NCBI GenBank assembly: GCA_033239005.1
Contig: BSQZ01000121.1
Coordinates: 521,501-585,500, forward strand
Length of the DNA stretch: 64,000 nt
Origin: Lamellibrachia satsuma
Lineage: Eukaryota > Annelida > Polychaeta > Sabellida > Siboglinidae
Reading direction: 5' to 3'
Below the pieces are notes generated by a model. That model was not told where the DNA came from. It worked only from the letters and a program-made list of their open reading frames with translations, and searched no databases. A program made the translations under genes and the position numbers. Positions 18,061 to 32,650 of this stretch are shown here, one piece after another. Within the stretch, counting starts at the first letter, position 1, and the number at the start of each line of letters is the position of its first letter.

Positions 18061-19068
<1,008 letters not shown>

Positions 19069-19069
19069 T

Positions 19070-20405
19070 TTTCATTGTGGCGGAAATTATTTACGCACCC
19101 AGATTCTGAGTGCGTACATATTAGTCAATTATCCTGGCATTTGGCTAATTCATAAAATTTTAGTAAACTGTTATAAGTTTACGATGCAATTCCAATTAAC
19201 TTTTGATTATATTGACACAACTGTTAGACTGAAGTGAGCTCTGGCAAAAACGGTTAGTGTAGAATATCGATGACGATGCTGATTGGCTGCTGGCACTTCA
19301 CGGGAAAGCCTACACAAAATGGATTGTTGACAGTGGGTAACAACGAGACCACGCATGTGAAGCCTGACTCTCTTCTCGGCGAATTCAGAAGGCGAGCTAA
19401 AGTAGAATAAGCGAGAATAGAGCTAACATAATAGCATATGTACATATAGATCATCGCAGCTATAACGAACAACTGTAAACTATCATGAAGCACCATCTCT
19501 GTCCGAAACAGCGGAGGTCGTCCGTGTTCTTATCTTGCTGAGGAGGTCGTGGTGTTTACTTCTTTCTATTCTACTGACACATCTCATGTATATTACAGTT
19601 CTTGACAAAACTAAAGTGTTTACTTCATTATTTATTTTCACTATTCAACACTGTGCTGAGAATCAAATTGGAGCTTTTATCATCTGTACAGTTGGATAAC
19701 TATATGCCCTTACTGTACAAACTTTGGAAGAGGTGGTTGCAGTGTGCATGCAACATTCCCAACAATCCTAGGAGATTCGAATATTATTAATTTTCGAAGA
19801 ATGCATTTTAAATTAGTGAAGGAGAAATTTAATTATGGTAGCCATATGTGCAATGGGATGTTGTGTGAATTGTTGCGAGAATGTGTTAGCCAGACGTTCA
19901 CACAGTGCTTATTTATACGGAACTTTAACAATGGCTCTATAAATCTATAAATACACGTGTTGTAAACACTCTAATAGCGCTACATCTGAAATAGCCTCGA
20001 TTATCCAGGCTCCGTGGTGTGGCGCCACCGTTTGTAGCACACATCATCGCTTTGATCCAAACTGTACTTTTCATTGTAACGGAAATTATTTATGCACGTA
20101 TATTATGGGTGCATACATAATTATATTAATTAGGCTCTCATCCGGGGATTTTCCAAACTCATCAAATAAAAGCGAACTGTTATTAGTTTATACTATGTAA
20201 TTCTAATCAACCTTAGACTGTTGACTATATTGACAAAATTGTCATTCTGAAAAGATCAAACATGCAAAATAATTGATATTGTAGTATCTCGGTAATGATG
20301 CTGATTGGCTGCTGGCACTTCACGGTAACGCTTACAACAAATGGAGTGGGTAATAATAAAACCACGTGATCGGAACCAGACTCTCTTCTCGGCGAGTTCG
20401 CGAAC
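19070..20405 (+). repeat. About 340-bp direct repeat in two diverged copies
   Basis: Copy 1 about 19,070-19,400 and copy 2 about 20,070-20,405 share GGAAATTATTTA, GATGCTGATTGGCTGCTGG, CACTTCACGG and a TCTCTTCTCGGCGA end. They diverge elsewhere. The roughly 650 bp between them holds no recognised gene. Type unknown. Confidence 0.6.
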
Positions 20406-20419
20406 ATTTGTTCATGTTC

Positions 20420-21560
20420 AACACCAATGAATCGCCACTGTACACAAGAGGTGCCTACCGTTTATTGGACCTCCTCATCCCCACACTACGTAACACGTCA
20501 ACTTGTTTCGCCGGTGAAATGGCCAATGGGCTAAAGGCACCGAAGATGATATGATATGATACTGAACTGTTCCCCGTGCCACTATATGTATTGTGACATG
20601 CCGTCTACAAATGTCAACGCACAATTACTCTCACGGTGACAAAAAAGGGCCTACAACGATATAGTTTTTGCTTATCGAGTGGATTTCCTCGAATCACAGT
20701 GGCCTCCATTTTGGTTCGCCATCATGTGCTCATGTTGTTATGATTACTGTGGTCATAGTTCCTAAAGTAGAGTTCCCCTTCTCCAGAGTCGGTGAACCCA
20801 CGACAGGTTTCACTTTTACCCACTGTGTGGAATATGTCACTTCCCCTTCCATAGACACTTGGCATATTTAGTTATCTTCCGAAACGAACAGGCAAAGCCA
20901 ACTTTCGAAACGGCAGCCCGGTCTTCAAGTTTGAAAGACCGGCGCTCGTTTAGAAAGATAGAAGTACATGTTTGTATAGCGCGGTATCCAATCCGTAGGA
21001 CTGCTCAAAATGCTTTACACTTCACCCATGGCAGACCTGTTCTTTCCAACGTCATCACATCGACATCTCTGTGAAGCTTTAAGCCAAGCTGCATTGACTG
21101 CGTGAAGACTATTCATTAACATATCCACCTATGCATGGAGCTAGGTACTCATTATACAGCTGAGTGAACTGTGGCAAGGCGGGGAGAACGAAATTGCCAG
21201 TTTCGAAACGGCAGCAAGAGGATTCAAAACTGGATCCTCTCGATTGACAGACCGACGCTCGGTAACATCCACACATGGAACTGCATCACCGGCATGCTTT
21301 GAGGTGATTGTAGGCCAGCAAGCGTCTCTATTCCATTGAGTCTTTGATAAGTTATTATATTGACACCGTCTCGTGATTTTTGTCACGTGGTATCGCGTGA
21401 CGTTGCAACATTCCTACACAGCACTACCGTAGTTGCCACGGCGGCAGCTGTGGCCTACATCGTAGGTCAGCATCAACATGTGTTTAATGCTTACTTACGA
21501 TATTGCAAACACAGTGTTGATATTAGGTTAAGGTATTACAAATAAATCGTCAACCTATTT
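20420..21560. other. No recognisable gene
   Basis: Somewhat GC-richer than its flanks. Two short similar segments (about 20,900-20,955 and 21,205-21,270) share a GAAACGGCAGC block. I cannot assign them. Confidence 0.35.
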
Positions 21561-21569
21561 GATTTCATT

Positions 21570-22235
21570 GTCGACCTCACTGCAGCCTCAAAGTGTAATA
21601 ACGTTATTGGGTTGATTAGGAGGAATATAACATACAAGGAAAAAAGCTAATTATACATCTGTATCTAGCAATAGTTAAAACTCATTTTGGAATATTGTAT
21701 ACAAACGTGGAGACCCTATCGTAAAAAAGGCTATTTATATACGCTTGAACGCATACAGAAGAGAGCAGTTACAATTATTCCAGAACTGCGAGACCTTAGT
21801 TCTAGAGAACGCCTGAAAGAATGTGGCTTAATTATAGAGGCAAAGAGGTTAAGTGGATATAAGATTGACGTTTTTATGATATTGATTGGGTATGAAAATA
21901 TTGAAAGATACATGTTTTTCTCATTCTAGAAAGAAAGCAGAATTAGATGAAATGAGGTAATATTAATAATATAAAGTATCGGTGTAGATTGCATATCAGG
22001 AAGTACTCTTTCTCACAGAGGACAATAAATGAATGGAACAAATTGTCTACGGAATGTATAACTACTAGCAGCGTGAATTTGTTTAAAATCAAGGTTGACA
22101 TATATTTGACGAGGGCGGGTTACACGTAGATGAACGTTTTGGACTCTCGATAAGCCAGTGTCTTCCTTGTCAACTTGCCATCTGGGCCTTTGGCTGGGAT
22201 GACAAATCTTGTTAAATATTGTTAAACAAGGCACC
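21570..22235 (+). pseudogene. CR1-like LINE 3' fragment
   Basis: It encodes broken pieces of the ORF2 C-terminus: a LIRRNITYKEK block, then ERIQKRAVTIIPELRDLS and a GLIIEAKRLSG block. The 3' untranslated region follows with GACTCTCGATAAG and a TCTTGTTAAATATTG tail. The 5' end is truncated. Confidence 0.75.
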
Positions 22236-22239
22236 AGGT

Positions 22240-23350
22240 TGATTAGATAGGGAATCTCGGAGCAGCACGAGGTCATAGAGGGGCAGTACTTACGACTCTA
22301 CGGAATGCGGACATGGTCTGGAGCTACACCAACCCATGTCTTATCTATGGGCAAACAACAGCCACTATGTTGTGGTCTTAGGCTGTTTAGCAAAAGTGAT
22401 TTGGCATTACCCTACTCGTCCTAGCACACAAGGCAGTGTGTGAGATTATCAACCGCCTTGGCCTATCCTTGCTGAGATTGTGCATTGAAGTCAGATTACG
22501 TGTCTACCATATTAAATGATACATATACCAAACTCACACAGTCGACTGGTCACTTTGGCTTACTATGTTTGGAGACATTTCAAGTGATACTCTTGAAAGT
22601 ATGGACCAATTTCCAGCTGCTAATTTACTGAACCATCCCAACTATATGGATAACGCCATCCACTCACCTAAGAACATAAATCACAGCAGGAAATACTGCA
22701 CAACTTCATAATGTCAGTATGGAATGCTGCACGCTTCCACATTAGTTGATTTGTGCAGAATTAACCACACTGTTTAATAAAGGAGATCGATCGGTTGGAA
22801 TGACAGGTATATCCCACCTCTAATAGTATACGCAATGGTGTTTTAAGTTGTATAACGGTCCCGCACTATAAAGGTAATTATTGAAACTCAAAGTGCTTTT
22901 AGATATGGACGACGCAACGTGGAAATAACTATATGTGTCCCTTGCGTCAAGTCCAAACAAAAGTCATTGAACAAAACCGTCTACGCATATCATAATTTTT
23001 AGGTCGGCTACACAATCATTTGTGGATGAGATTGTCTCAATCATAGTAAAATGTATGGTGCATATAATAACAGTAGTTTCCACGATACTCTATGAAGCTG
23101 AAGCATAGTCACTGTATCGATAGCATGTTAGAAACAGCATATACAGCGTCAATGTCTTGTAACATGATTACATCGGCTGACTAATTTGGAACAGACGCGT
23201 AAACTGATGACAGCAACGATGAATGGGACACCCGGTTGAATACAGAGCTCTGAAAGGCGTGGACGTTAGCTCATTTCGCATCGAGTGGCTTACACATGAA
23301 GACGATAGCTAAGCATGTTCTTCTAGTGACACAGTCGTCTGATGATGTAT
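22240..23350 (+). repeat. Family A copy followed by family B copy
   Basis: 22,240-23,110 repeats the family A order, including GTCGACTGGTCACTT and a TTTAATAAAGGAGATCGATC reverse-transcriptase start. 23,150-23,350 is family B (an ACATGATTACATCGGC block to an ACGTTAGCTCATTTCGC block). Confidence 0.5.
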
Positions 23351-23779
23351 GTAAATTATCTCAAATGTATATCACGCCTATTCAAGGCATTAATTCAGCA
23401 GTTATTCATGGGGGAAAGATTTGGATTGATAAATATGTGGGGATGCTTTTGTTGGGAGAGCAAACCCGTTAATCTTGGAGGAGCTCCGTCTAAACGATTT
23501 TTTTTGCAGAAGATCTGCAAATAACGATTGACAACATCATGGGTAGCAATAGTTATTTAAACTAGATGAGCGGGGGTTCCTAATTATTGAAGGAATGGTT
23601 ATATCGGTATAAACATCGTTGTTTGATGCTTGATTACTCCACGAATACCATATTTGTGGCACACATTTTTAAACTACCTTTCCAATTCCCCTTTTAATGT
23701 TTTGTAGAATACTAAAGATACAAGATTAACATTTGTATTTGCACATTTGATTTTTATGTTCAATTAGTTATTATTGAGT

Positions 23780-24537
23780 AGCTAGCCACCAACGCTGAGA
23801 GAAGAGAACCCGTTTTTCGGACAAACCATAACATTACCTTATTATGTTCAGATTTTATTTAAACTGTCTATTCAAAACTTTACATCCACATAAATTATGC
23901 TTTAATGGTAATCAGGACAGTAATATCCTAATGCCATGTTTTAAAGGCATGATGGCAAGCACTTGCATGCCTTCGCATATCCACTCGCACACGCACGTGA
24001 TTATGTACACAGCATATAGCTAAACTCTACAAACCTCGAATAAAACCAGGGTTTGCTAATGTATCGATGAGAGGTCCATGGATGGAGTTACATTTTCTTT
24101 CGCTCAGTTACTAAATAATATACATGGGTATTATATTCCACTTGATATAACAAATGCATGTGGGCAGTGTATTTGAATAATGGCTTTGTAAGTATGCGTT
24201 GAAAAATAGTTTAATATGACATAAATAATCCACGCCCAAAAGCAAATATTCGGTTACACTACCGTTCATCCGGTCGTGTGCGATATATGTATGTGTTAAT
24301 AAATAGCGCAATAAGCAAGTATTCGGTTACACTACCGTTCAGTCGGTCATGTGCGCAAGGGTATAATAACGATATGTGTTAATGCTTCTAATTGTGTTGG
24401 GTTGAAATGTACACGCAGCTTCAAATCAGGCCGTCAGCAGGCCAAGGAAGCAGCTACATTGGGAAAGTTTATTATCTGGGCTCACAGCATTGTTTTTCCT
24501 CTCCCTCAGCGTCTTCATATCTCTCCATCAGTCTCGT

Positions 24538-24590
<53 letters not shown>

Positions 24591-25480
24591 GCCTCTCAGT
24601 CGTAATATCCCTCTTCCAATCCGCTTCCTTTTCCCACTCTCCCTCCTCCCTCTTCCTCCCCTCTTTATTGGCTGCATAATTTATGCGCGGTGTACTTCAC
24701 ACAGAAATATTTTGGTGAAGGACCTACTATATACACACACGCTTACAAATATTTGAAAATTTATGTTTTCCAAAATAAAAACATTCGTATAGGCCTCCGG
24801 AAATACCTTTACTTGTTAAGTGACAACCTATGGACATATAATACATATTATGTTATATTATATTATATTTATGATATTGATTATCCCTTCACAGCAATGG
24901 TTGGTTTAGGGAAGCTGGAATATGGAGGCAGATCACTGCATGAATCGTCGTAAATCAGGAGTGTTGCATGTGAACCACAAATGTGAATATGTACAAAACT
25001 GATCACACTGATTAAGAAAGAGATCGATCAGTGTATGGGAAAGACATATATAAACCACTTCCCTTAGTAGCTGGTAAAGTATTCAATCATATTGAGGTTC
25101 CCATAATTAAAACAATGCTACTAGATCTGGAAGACGCACCATGGAAATAACTATTTTGTATAACTTTCGACAAATGCAAGAATAAATGTATCGAACAAAA
25201 CCTTCTTTATATTTGCCATTCGTTCGGCGCCGTGGGACTAAAAGGAATGTGGGCTACAGAAATATGCCTTACTGCAGTGAGGGATGATAAAATTGGAGAA
25301 GCGCATCAGCAAGACATCATCTACTTTTGGTCGACTGCAAAAATATTTGTGGATGAGATTCACCATGTGACAATCAGAGTGAAATATATGGTGCATAGAT
25401 AAATATGAATTTATTGCTACTGCATGGAGCTGAAGCAGATACACTTAACTGAAAGCATGTTAGCAAATGGCATGCCTTGC
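23780..25480 (+). repeat. Longest continuous copy of dispersed repeat family A
   Basis: It joins the 5' portion (as at 12.6 kb) to the distal portion (as at 41 kb), suggesting the full element order. That order is an AACGCTGAGAGA block, GTTACACTACCGTTC, a CTTCAAATCAGGC block, a CT-rich run (24,535-24,600), GCGCGGTGTACTTCA, ACAC repeats and a degenerate reverse-transcriptase region (about 25,010-25,400). No frame is intact. Confidence 0.55.
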
Positions 25481-25779
25481 TGGTGATACATGAGTACAAC
25501 ATGAAATACTCGCACACCCAAACAGAACATACTCAACTGAGCACACACGAGCAAGTATATATTATGAAATAGACAAAGTGGCACAAATAGATGGCAACAT
25601 ACCTCCTAGATGTAATAATGTAAACATTTAAGAAAAGAAGCATACACTTCAGGTACTGATTCTTACTTGCCGAAGAAACACACGCAACGTGAGCCAAGTA
25701 ATAGTCGCAACCGAGACTGACAGCGAGATAAATTGTACTGTTCCAATTAATGTGTCAAGCATAGACAACAATGGCATGA

Positions 25780-26290
25780 TCCTAATCGCTATACAGTAAA
25801 GCAATACATTATACAGTAAACTGTTGTGCAGAGACTAAATATGGTGTGTTAAAGAGAAACATTTAATTAAGTAACTATAGGTATACAACGTGTTAAAGTA
25901 TAATTCGTTAAATATACGTATATTTTAGCATGAACACCTAAAAGGAACAGTCAACTAAAAGAAAAAGGCGTACTGTAAAGCACTTACGCTAACTGGCTGC
26001 ACAATAGTGTTAGGTAGCCAACGATACATACAACGACACTGTGTCGTAACATGGTTACTTCGGCCGACGAGCTTGGAACAGACCCGCCGGTGGACGACAG
26101 TAACGACGAACGGGACAGCAGGTTGAAGACAGAACTCTGAATGACGTGGAAGCTAGCTCACTTCGCATCGACTGTCTTACAAATGAAGTCGACCGCGAAG
26201 CGCGGTCGTGTAGTGACGCAGTCGGTTGATGATGTATGTAAGTGTTATCAGATGTATGCCACACCTATTCAACGCAGTTGTTAACAGCTA
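25780..26290 (+). repeat. Dispersed repeat family B copy
   Basis: It is similar in order to 62,460-62,940, with TATCGCTATACAGTAAAGC, a GACGAGCTTGGAACAGAC block and CGCAGTCGGTTGATGA. No coding role is recognised. Confidence 0.55.
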
Positions 26291-26930
26291 TGCGTTACAT
26301 TAATAAACAATTTAATATGACGTAGATATTCCATAACCAAAAAAACTATTTTACGCTGATAGTTACACTACCAGCGGTCATGTGCGAACGGGTATAATAA
26401 CGACATGTTTGAATCATAACGAGGCTGCCGAATATACGTATTTCAATAATTTGGTTCTCCTTTATTTTATGCTTTGTCAAGTTTTGCAGCTTCTTAGTTT
26501 GAATTATACATATATAATATAAAATGTATTGGGTTGTTTTGTGTCGAAGACACCGTCAACGTTAAGATGAGTGCTTTTGCAGTGAATTTTATACTCTGAC
26601 TTTGATACTTAATATATTGACTTCTATTATCGCCCATTCTTGTCGCAGGCACGAAACAGTGTTCGTTTGTTTTGGTATTTTTTAAATAAGCATATTATTA
26701 TTGTATGTTCTCTATATAATTTACTTCTTCTTTGAAATAGTTTCATTATTCAATATGCGATTATGCAGTTATAGCTCATTTATGTCTCTGTTAGTGACTA
26801 TATATTAATACTGATTATAATGCGTTGTTTCTTGAATGGATAGATGCTCCCATTTTTCGGTTATTCATATTAAACAAAATTACCTCTCAAGATACTTATT
26901 ATTAAATTTGAATACTTCGCTCGCAGGACA
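26290..26930. other. No recognisable gene
   Basis: It starts with a partial family A block (26,300-26,400) and continues as AT-rich sequence with nothing assignable. Confidence 0.35.
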
Positions 26931-28533
26931 TTTAGACAGTGGCCAAGTCAGTCTGTTCAAGAAAGGGTTACATTTCGCGGTTACCTCACAGAGCCTACCC
27001 TTAGACGATCTGATAATGGCAACAAAATCAGCATGTAAGAGCATCAAAAAACACACACAGCAGATGGGTTGAGAAGCAATGTAGCTAATGCCGTGATGAA
27101 ACACAAAGCCAAGGACAAGAGATCCAACATATCACTGGAAGAGAGGAAAGCACTTCAAACTATACGAAGCGATAAAGCAAACAAGATCCTTCCAGCAGAC
27201 AAGGGTAAAGCAACTGTAATTATGAAGGCCACATAATACGACACCACGATTGCAGGGTTATTCGTGGATGACACCACCTACAAGAAATTGGAAAGGGATC
27301 CCACTAAAGTTTACAAAAGTAAACTATTAAACACCATGAAAGAGTGGAAAAGAACCAAGACGATTTCAGATGCCCTATACTACAGTATCTACCCTGCATC
27401 AGAAGCAGTCCCAAAATTCTACGGACTGAATAAGATACACAAGAACAATGTACCATTAAGACATATATTATCAAGTATAGGCATTATAACATACAATACG
27501 GCAAAGTTCCTAGAAAAACAAATTGAAAAAAAGCACATAATGTAGAAAAAAAAAGATCGAAGTGTTGGAAGTTCCACCAAGGAAGAAATTGTATCCTTTG
27601 ATGTGACAGCCCTGTTCATTAGTATTCCGGTGACAGATGCGGTATCGGTCATTAAGAACTGGCTAAACCAGGATACAACACTGAAAGACATATATGAACT
27701 ATCACTAAACCAAATTATCACACTGTTAGACATTTTTCTAAACACCACATATTTCATTTATGATGGAATGTTCTACAAACAGAAGAAGGGAGCAGCCATG
27801 GTTTCACCGGTGTCTCCGAAAAGTAAAGCACATCATCCTCCAGACATCTGGTTGACATGTGTAGATGATACATTCACAGAGTTCCAAGAGAACGAAGTAG
27901 CATATTTCACACACCATCTTAACTAAATGGACGAGAACATTAATTTCACGCTAGAACCAGAACAGGACAGTACGTTAGACTTTCTAGACACGTGTATGAA
28001 AGATGAAGGATTAACCAGGTTAATACATATCTGAAAACAACCAACGAAGACAAGTATTTGAACTGGGATTTTAGTCACCACTTAGAACACAAAAGATCAG
28101 TGGTTAGAACTCTCCTCCAAAGGGCAGACAACCTGGTAACAAAAGAGGACAAGCACAGATATATGGATCATGTCAAGAAATTACTGAAAGCAAACGGTTA
28201 AAAAAACGTGGATGTTTAACTTCACGCCACCAAGAAGAAAGAAGAAGAAAACAACCTGAGAAAAAGACAGAATACAACGTGCCATATGGTAAGGTCTTCC
28301 TTACATTAATTAATTACCAGAACAATTAGCAAGGTTTTTCAAGTAATGTGACAAATACTATGAGGTCACTGTTGGTACATCCGAAAGACCGAACAGGAAA
28401 GGAAGCAAAGCGTGGGGTTGTGTATGATATACAATGCCCAGAATGTGACCAACACTATATAGGAGAAACAGACAGAATATTTCGCACAAGAACTAAAGAG
28501 CTTCTATCTTGTCGCCAATCCATAGCAGCTATA
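26930..28533 (+). pseudogene. Penelope-like element: RT and start of GIY-YIG domain
   Basis: The frames read, in order, the N-terminal block (KKGLHFAVTSQSLPLDDLI), ILPADKGKATVIMK, PKFYGLNKIHKNNVPLRHI, VSFDVTALF-type, TTYFIYDGMFYKQKKGAAM, and CVDDTF in place of the family's YVDDT catalytic motif. The span between the GAAM..SP and HPPDIW blocks is deleted. A GIY-YIG endonuclease start follows (RGVVYDIQCPECDQHYIGET). Several stops and frameshifts make it non-functional. It resumes at 32,367 after an inserted LINE. Confidence 0.85.
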
Positions 28534-28629
28534 GATTTAACAACAAGTTCCAGATGGCAAGTGGACAAGGAAACCATTGGCTTATCGAGAGTCCAACAAT
28601 TTTCTCATCTATGTGTAGCCCGCCCTTAT

Positions 28630-31400
28630 CAGATATCTGTCAATTCTATTTTTAAACATATTCACACTACTAGCATTAACACAATCGTTTGGCAGTTTTT
28701 GTTCCATTAATTTATCACCCTCTGTGAGAAAGAGTACTTTTTCATGTCCAACCTACACTGCTCCTTAACTCTAGTTCTACTGCCTTCTTTAAGTTTGAAG
28801 AACATATTCCTATCAACATCCTCATAACCGTTCACTATTTTAAACACTTATATTTGGTCTCCTCTTAGTCTCCTGGTCTCTAGTGTTGTCAAACCACATT
28901 GTAATAAGCAACTTTCGTAACTAAGGTCTCTTAATTCTGGAATCATCTTAGTTGCTCTTCGTTGTATTCGTTCTAGCTTATCTGTCTTTTTTTACGATAT
29001 GGCCTCCATGCTTGAATACAATATTCCAAATGTGGTCTAACTATTGCTTTGTACAGGGGTACAATTAGTTGTTTCTCCTTATACGTGATAGTTCTCCTAA
29101 TCAGGCCTAGAATTTGATTTCCTTTCGAAGCAGCAATCCCACATTGCTCTGAAACTTTCATATCAGCATTAAATGTTACTCCTAAATCCTTTTCTTGTGT
29201 GGTTCTATCTAGTACAGCATCCCCCATTTTATATTCCTCGTCCATATTTCCATGTCCTATGTGTATACATTTACACTTCCCAAAATTGAATAACATTTGC
29301 CATTTTTCTGATCATTTAACTAATTTTTCTAGATCATCCTGTAAACTTTGTTTATCTCTATCATTAGTAACCATTCTGAATACGTTTGTGTCATCTGCAA
29401 ATTTGAGTACTTTGCTAGATATGTCATCCTACAAATTATTTATATATATTAAAAACAGTATAAGGCCTAGCACTGATACCTGTGGTACCCAACTCAAAAC
29501 AGATTTCCAGTTTGAAATCTTACCATCTACTATTATTCTCTGTCTTCTGTGTGTAAGCCACTTTTCTATCCAGTTGATTACATCATTGCCTATACCATGG
29601 ACTTTTAGTTTAAGTAACAATCTCTGATGTGGCACTTTATCGAAAGCTTTCTGAAAATCTAAGTAAACAACATCCACTGGTGACCCGTGATCTACCCACT
29701 TTGTAATTTCTTCTAAAAAACATAAGAGATTGGTTAGACATGACCTTGCTTTTAGGAATCCATGTTGAGATGTATTTATTAATTTATGTTTTATGAGGAA
29801 TTCCACCATGTGGTCTCTAATTAATGTTTCAAGTAATTTACATACAACTGATGTTAAACTCACTGGTTTGTAATTTTCTGGCTTCTTCCTCGATCCCTTC
29901 TTAAACAGCGGCGTAATGTTTGCTTCTTTCCATTCTGAAGGAACTATTCCTTCTTCTAGTGACAAGTTAAATAAGTTTGCAAGTGGTGTACTAATTTGAT
30001 CAACAATTTCCTTTAGCAGTTTTGGTGGTATCCCATCAACTCCAGGTGATTTATTATCTTTCATCTTCTTAATTTTCTTTGCTATCATTTCAGGAGTTAC
30101 AAATAACTGCCCTAAATATTCTAATGTATTGGCCTCAAATTTAGTCAATGGAACTGGAAGTGAGCTGATATCTTCTGTGGTAAAAACTGAGCTGAAATAC
30201 TCATTCAGGACCTCTGCCATTTGGAACCCATCTGAAATTATGTTTTTACTGTTGCTTTCCAGTGGTCCGACCTTATCTCGAACTTTCTGTTTACTCCTTA
30301 CATAAGCATAGAAACTCTTGCTGTCATTTTTTATATTACCTGCCAATTTTTGTTCAAAGGTTCTTTTAGATTTTCTAATTTCAGTAGTAGCTATGTTAAG
30401 TGCCTCTTTGTAGTTGGTGTATTCTTCTACATTTCCAATGTGTTTATAGACCTTCCACAGCATCTGTTTGTGAGCAATTTTTCTAATAGCTTTTTTTGAC
30501 AGGTGTTTTTTCCTGGATCTTTTCCCTTGTTTTCTTAATGGAATAAATTTCTCAATAATGCCCTCAATCTCATATGTTAAACAAGTCCAGCATTCTGTTG
30601 CTGTCTTGTTCTTCAGCAAATTATTCCAATCTATATTTGCTAGATATGTTCTCATCACTTTATATCTGCCTTTGTTGAAGTTCCTCCTCCATTGTTTTTT
30701 ATATGTATTCCCTGTTTTTACTTTTATATTAAAATGGATTTGGTTATGGTCACTTGAACCCAAAGGTTTGTGTACTTTAACATTGTCAACTAATTCATTT
30801 TGAGAAGACAAAATTAAATCTAACACATTCCCACCTCTGGTTGGTTCCAAGACATGTTGAGTAAGGAAACAATCCTGTGTTAGAAGTAGAAACTGATGGT
30901 CGTCACCTCCAGCACTCTCTAATGATTCCCATTGTATATGGCCATAGTTAAAATCACCCATTATAACACATTCTCCCTTGCTCACCTCCCTTATCGCCTT
31001 TTGTAATTTTACATCTTCCTCTTGTCCTATGTTAGGACTACGATAAACTACTCCTATTGTTAATGTTGAGTTCCTGGTAACTATGTTACACCAAATTGCT
31101 TCCACACTATCTGCTTCACTTTTCAGTGTAATTTCATATGCTTGGATAGATTCTTTAATATAAAAATTACTCCACCTCCCCTTCTTTCTCGTCTATCCTT
31201 CCTAAACATTACATAGCCTGTCAGTGCTAACTCAGCATCTACTATATCTTCATTTGCCCATGATTCTGTGATGCCTGTTACATGAGGATCAATATCTGCT
31301 ACCATAATGTCTAACTCACTTTTTTTATTTACTATGCTCCTGGCATTTAAGCATACACATTTAAGTTCATTGTCTGAAATTATTGGTGAACATTTCTTTG
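28630..31400 (-). pseudogene. CR1-like ORF2 (endonuclease/reverse transcriptase), copy 1
   Basis: The endonuclease start at about 31,400-31,125 includes GITESWANEDI. After a frameshift it continues at 31,105-29,429 with VVYRSPNIG, VIMGDFNYGHIQWE and SSDHN, then the fingers (SPGVDGIPPKLLKE) and palm (VYLDFQKAFDKVPH). The next block reads WVPQVSVLG where active elements have a G-PQG-S motif. A stop follows, then the catalytic KFADDTNVF block (about 29,400) with FADD intact, a further stop, and the C-terminus at 29,296-28,973. In the family this protein nicks target DNA and reverse transcribes LINE RNA. This copy is disrupted. Confidence 0.85.
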
Positions 31401-31456
31401 GATGTGTATTTGTAGTAGTACTCCTTTGAGTTTTCTCTGTCAGTTCCCCTGCGCAT

Positions 31457-32366
31457 CTAGTTTAAATAATCTATGGTACCTGTGCCCTCGTCGACAACTC
31501 TGACAAACTCACACGCAAGAACTGCAGCGCCCTTCCCTGTCAGATGAAGTCCATCTGTCATGAAAAAGTCACCTCTTCCCACAAAGTTTAACCACATGTC
31601 TACGAAGCCTACTCCCTCCTCCATACATACCTTCTGTACCTGTGTGTTGATCGCCATCCTTCTACAGTTCCTATATTCCTCACACCTGCCTCCCATTATT
31701 GGTAATATCCCCGACAATACGATCTGCCCAACTCGTGCCTCTTTAAGTGTCTTGATCAACCTCCTGTACTTACCAATGATGGTTGACGTTCCCTCCTTAT
31801 CTGCATTGTTCGTTCCCACATGCACGAGAACAGCACCTCCCGTGCCACCACCCATGACCTGTCCTGCCTTCTCTGCTATATCCTCTACTTTTGCCCCTGG
31901 TAGGCATACTGTTATGTCATCTCCTCTATTTACAATTTTATCCACTTTCCTAATGATGGAATCCCCCATAAATACCCGGGCTTTCCTCGCTTTCCCCTGT
32001 GATACTACATCGGCAAAGCTCCTTTCCTGTATGCCCCCTTTCTCTCCTATCATCAACCTTTACCGTCTTACCACCTGGCAATCCCTCTCCACTCACCCGC
32101 TTACCTCTCTTTTGTTGCATTCTCTGCCTTCTGTCATCTTTCTTCTTCTTACCAGCTTTCTCCCTCACATTGCCACGGCTCTCCTTGTTCTCCTCGGTCT
32201 CACCACCTCTGCTTTCCTCGGTCTCACCACCTCTGCTCTCATCATTCTCACCACCTCTGTTCACTTCTGTCTCACCCTGCCCTGTCATCATCAAAATCAT
32301 ACGCCTTAGCTCAATCACCTGCTCCTACAGATATTTCACGGTAGTACACCCCCTACACACGAAATG
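31457..32366 (-). pseudogene. CR1-like ORF1 (zinc finger and SGNH esterase), copy 1
   Basis: The first frame (32,366-31,950) carries the end of a Cys-rich finger, a stop (TAG directly after the TATCTG block), then a Gly/Glu-rich hinge with repeats of SRGGETEE and a basic KKKKDDRRQ block. The second frame (32,056-31,457) carries SFADVVSQGKARKARVFMGD, VHVGTNNADKEG, QIVLSGILPIMGG and FMTDGLHLTGKG. These are the GDS, GTN and D-x-x-H blocks of an SGNH hydrolase, as in CR1 ORF1 proteins. The frame change occurs at the same place in copy 2. Confidence 0.85.
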
Positions 32367-32650
32367 ATGAACAGAAACTGAACGCAGACCGTCAGTTATC
32401 TGTGATGGACGTTAACAATCTAGGTCACGAGGAGAACTGGCATAGGAGGAAAATAAACAAGGCAATCAACATCCACACCGTGAAACCTACGCAGAGCCGA
32501 GGCGTTGGGCAGGAGCTCCCTCCAGTCCTGCTCCATATTGTGTCACATGACGTTGGTCATGTAGGACATCGGTAACTTCAATCTGCAGAAGAAGACCGCG
32601 GGATGCGGTCGAAATATTCAGATTGAATAACAAGTGTCTTGAGAGGTAAT
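32367..32650 (+). pseudogene. Penelope-like element: end of GIY-YIG domain and 3' tail
   Basis: Directly after LINE copy 1, the plus strand reads VMDVNNLGHEENWHRRKINK and KAINIHTVKPTQSRG, the distal part of the Penelope GIY-YIG endonuclease whose start lies before the LINE. A GGTCGAAATATTCAGATTGAA tail block follows near 32,588, seen by eye as typical of such elements. Confidence 0.8.

Larger units (their letters stand above)
28534..32366 (-). mobile_element. CR1-like LINE copy 1, inserted in the Penelope-like element
   Basis: It reads right to left: end of the ORF1 zinc finger, ORF1 SGNH domain, ORF2 endonuclease and reverse transcriptase, 3' untranslated region, and a single TTGTTAAATC-type tail unit at 28,534. 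Similarity to copy 2 ends abruptly at about 32,366 inside the ORF1 zinc finger, so the copy is 5' truncated. Host sequence on both sides is one Penelope-like element, so this LINE inserted into it. Confidence 0.9.

Noticed and set aside
31560..32309. 249-codon plus-strand ORF rich in Leu/Ser/Pro
   Set aside because: Antisense shadow of LINE ORF1; the same antisense pattern appears at copy 2.
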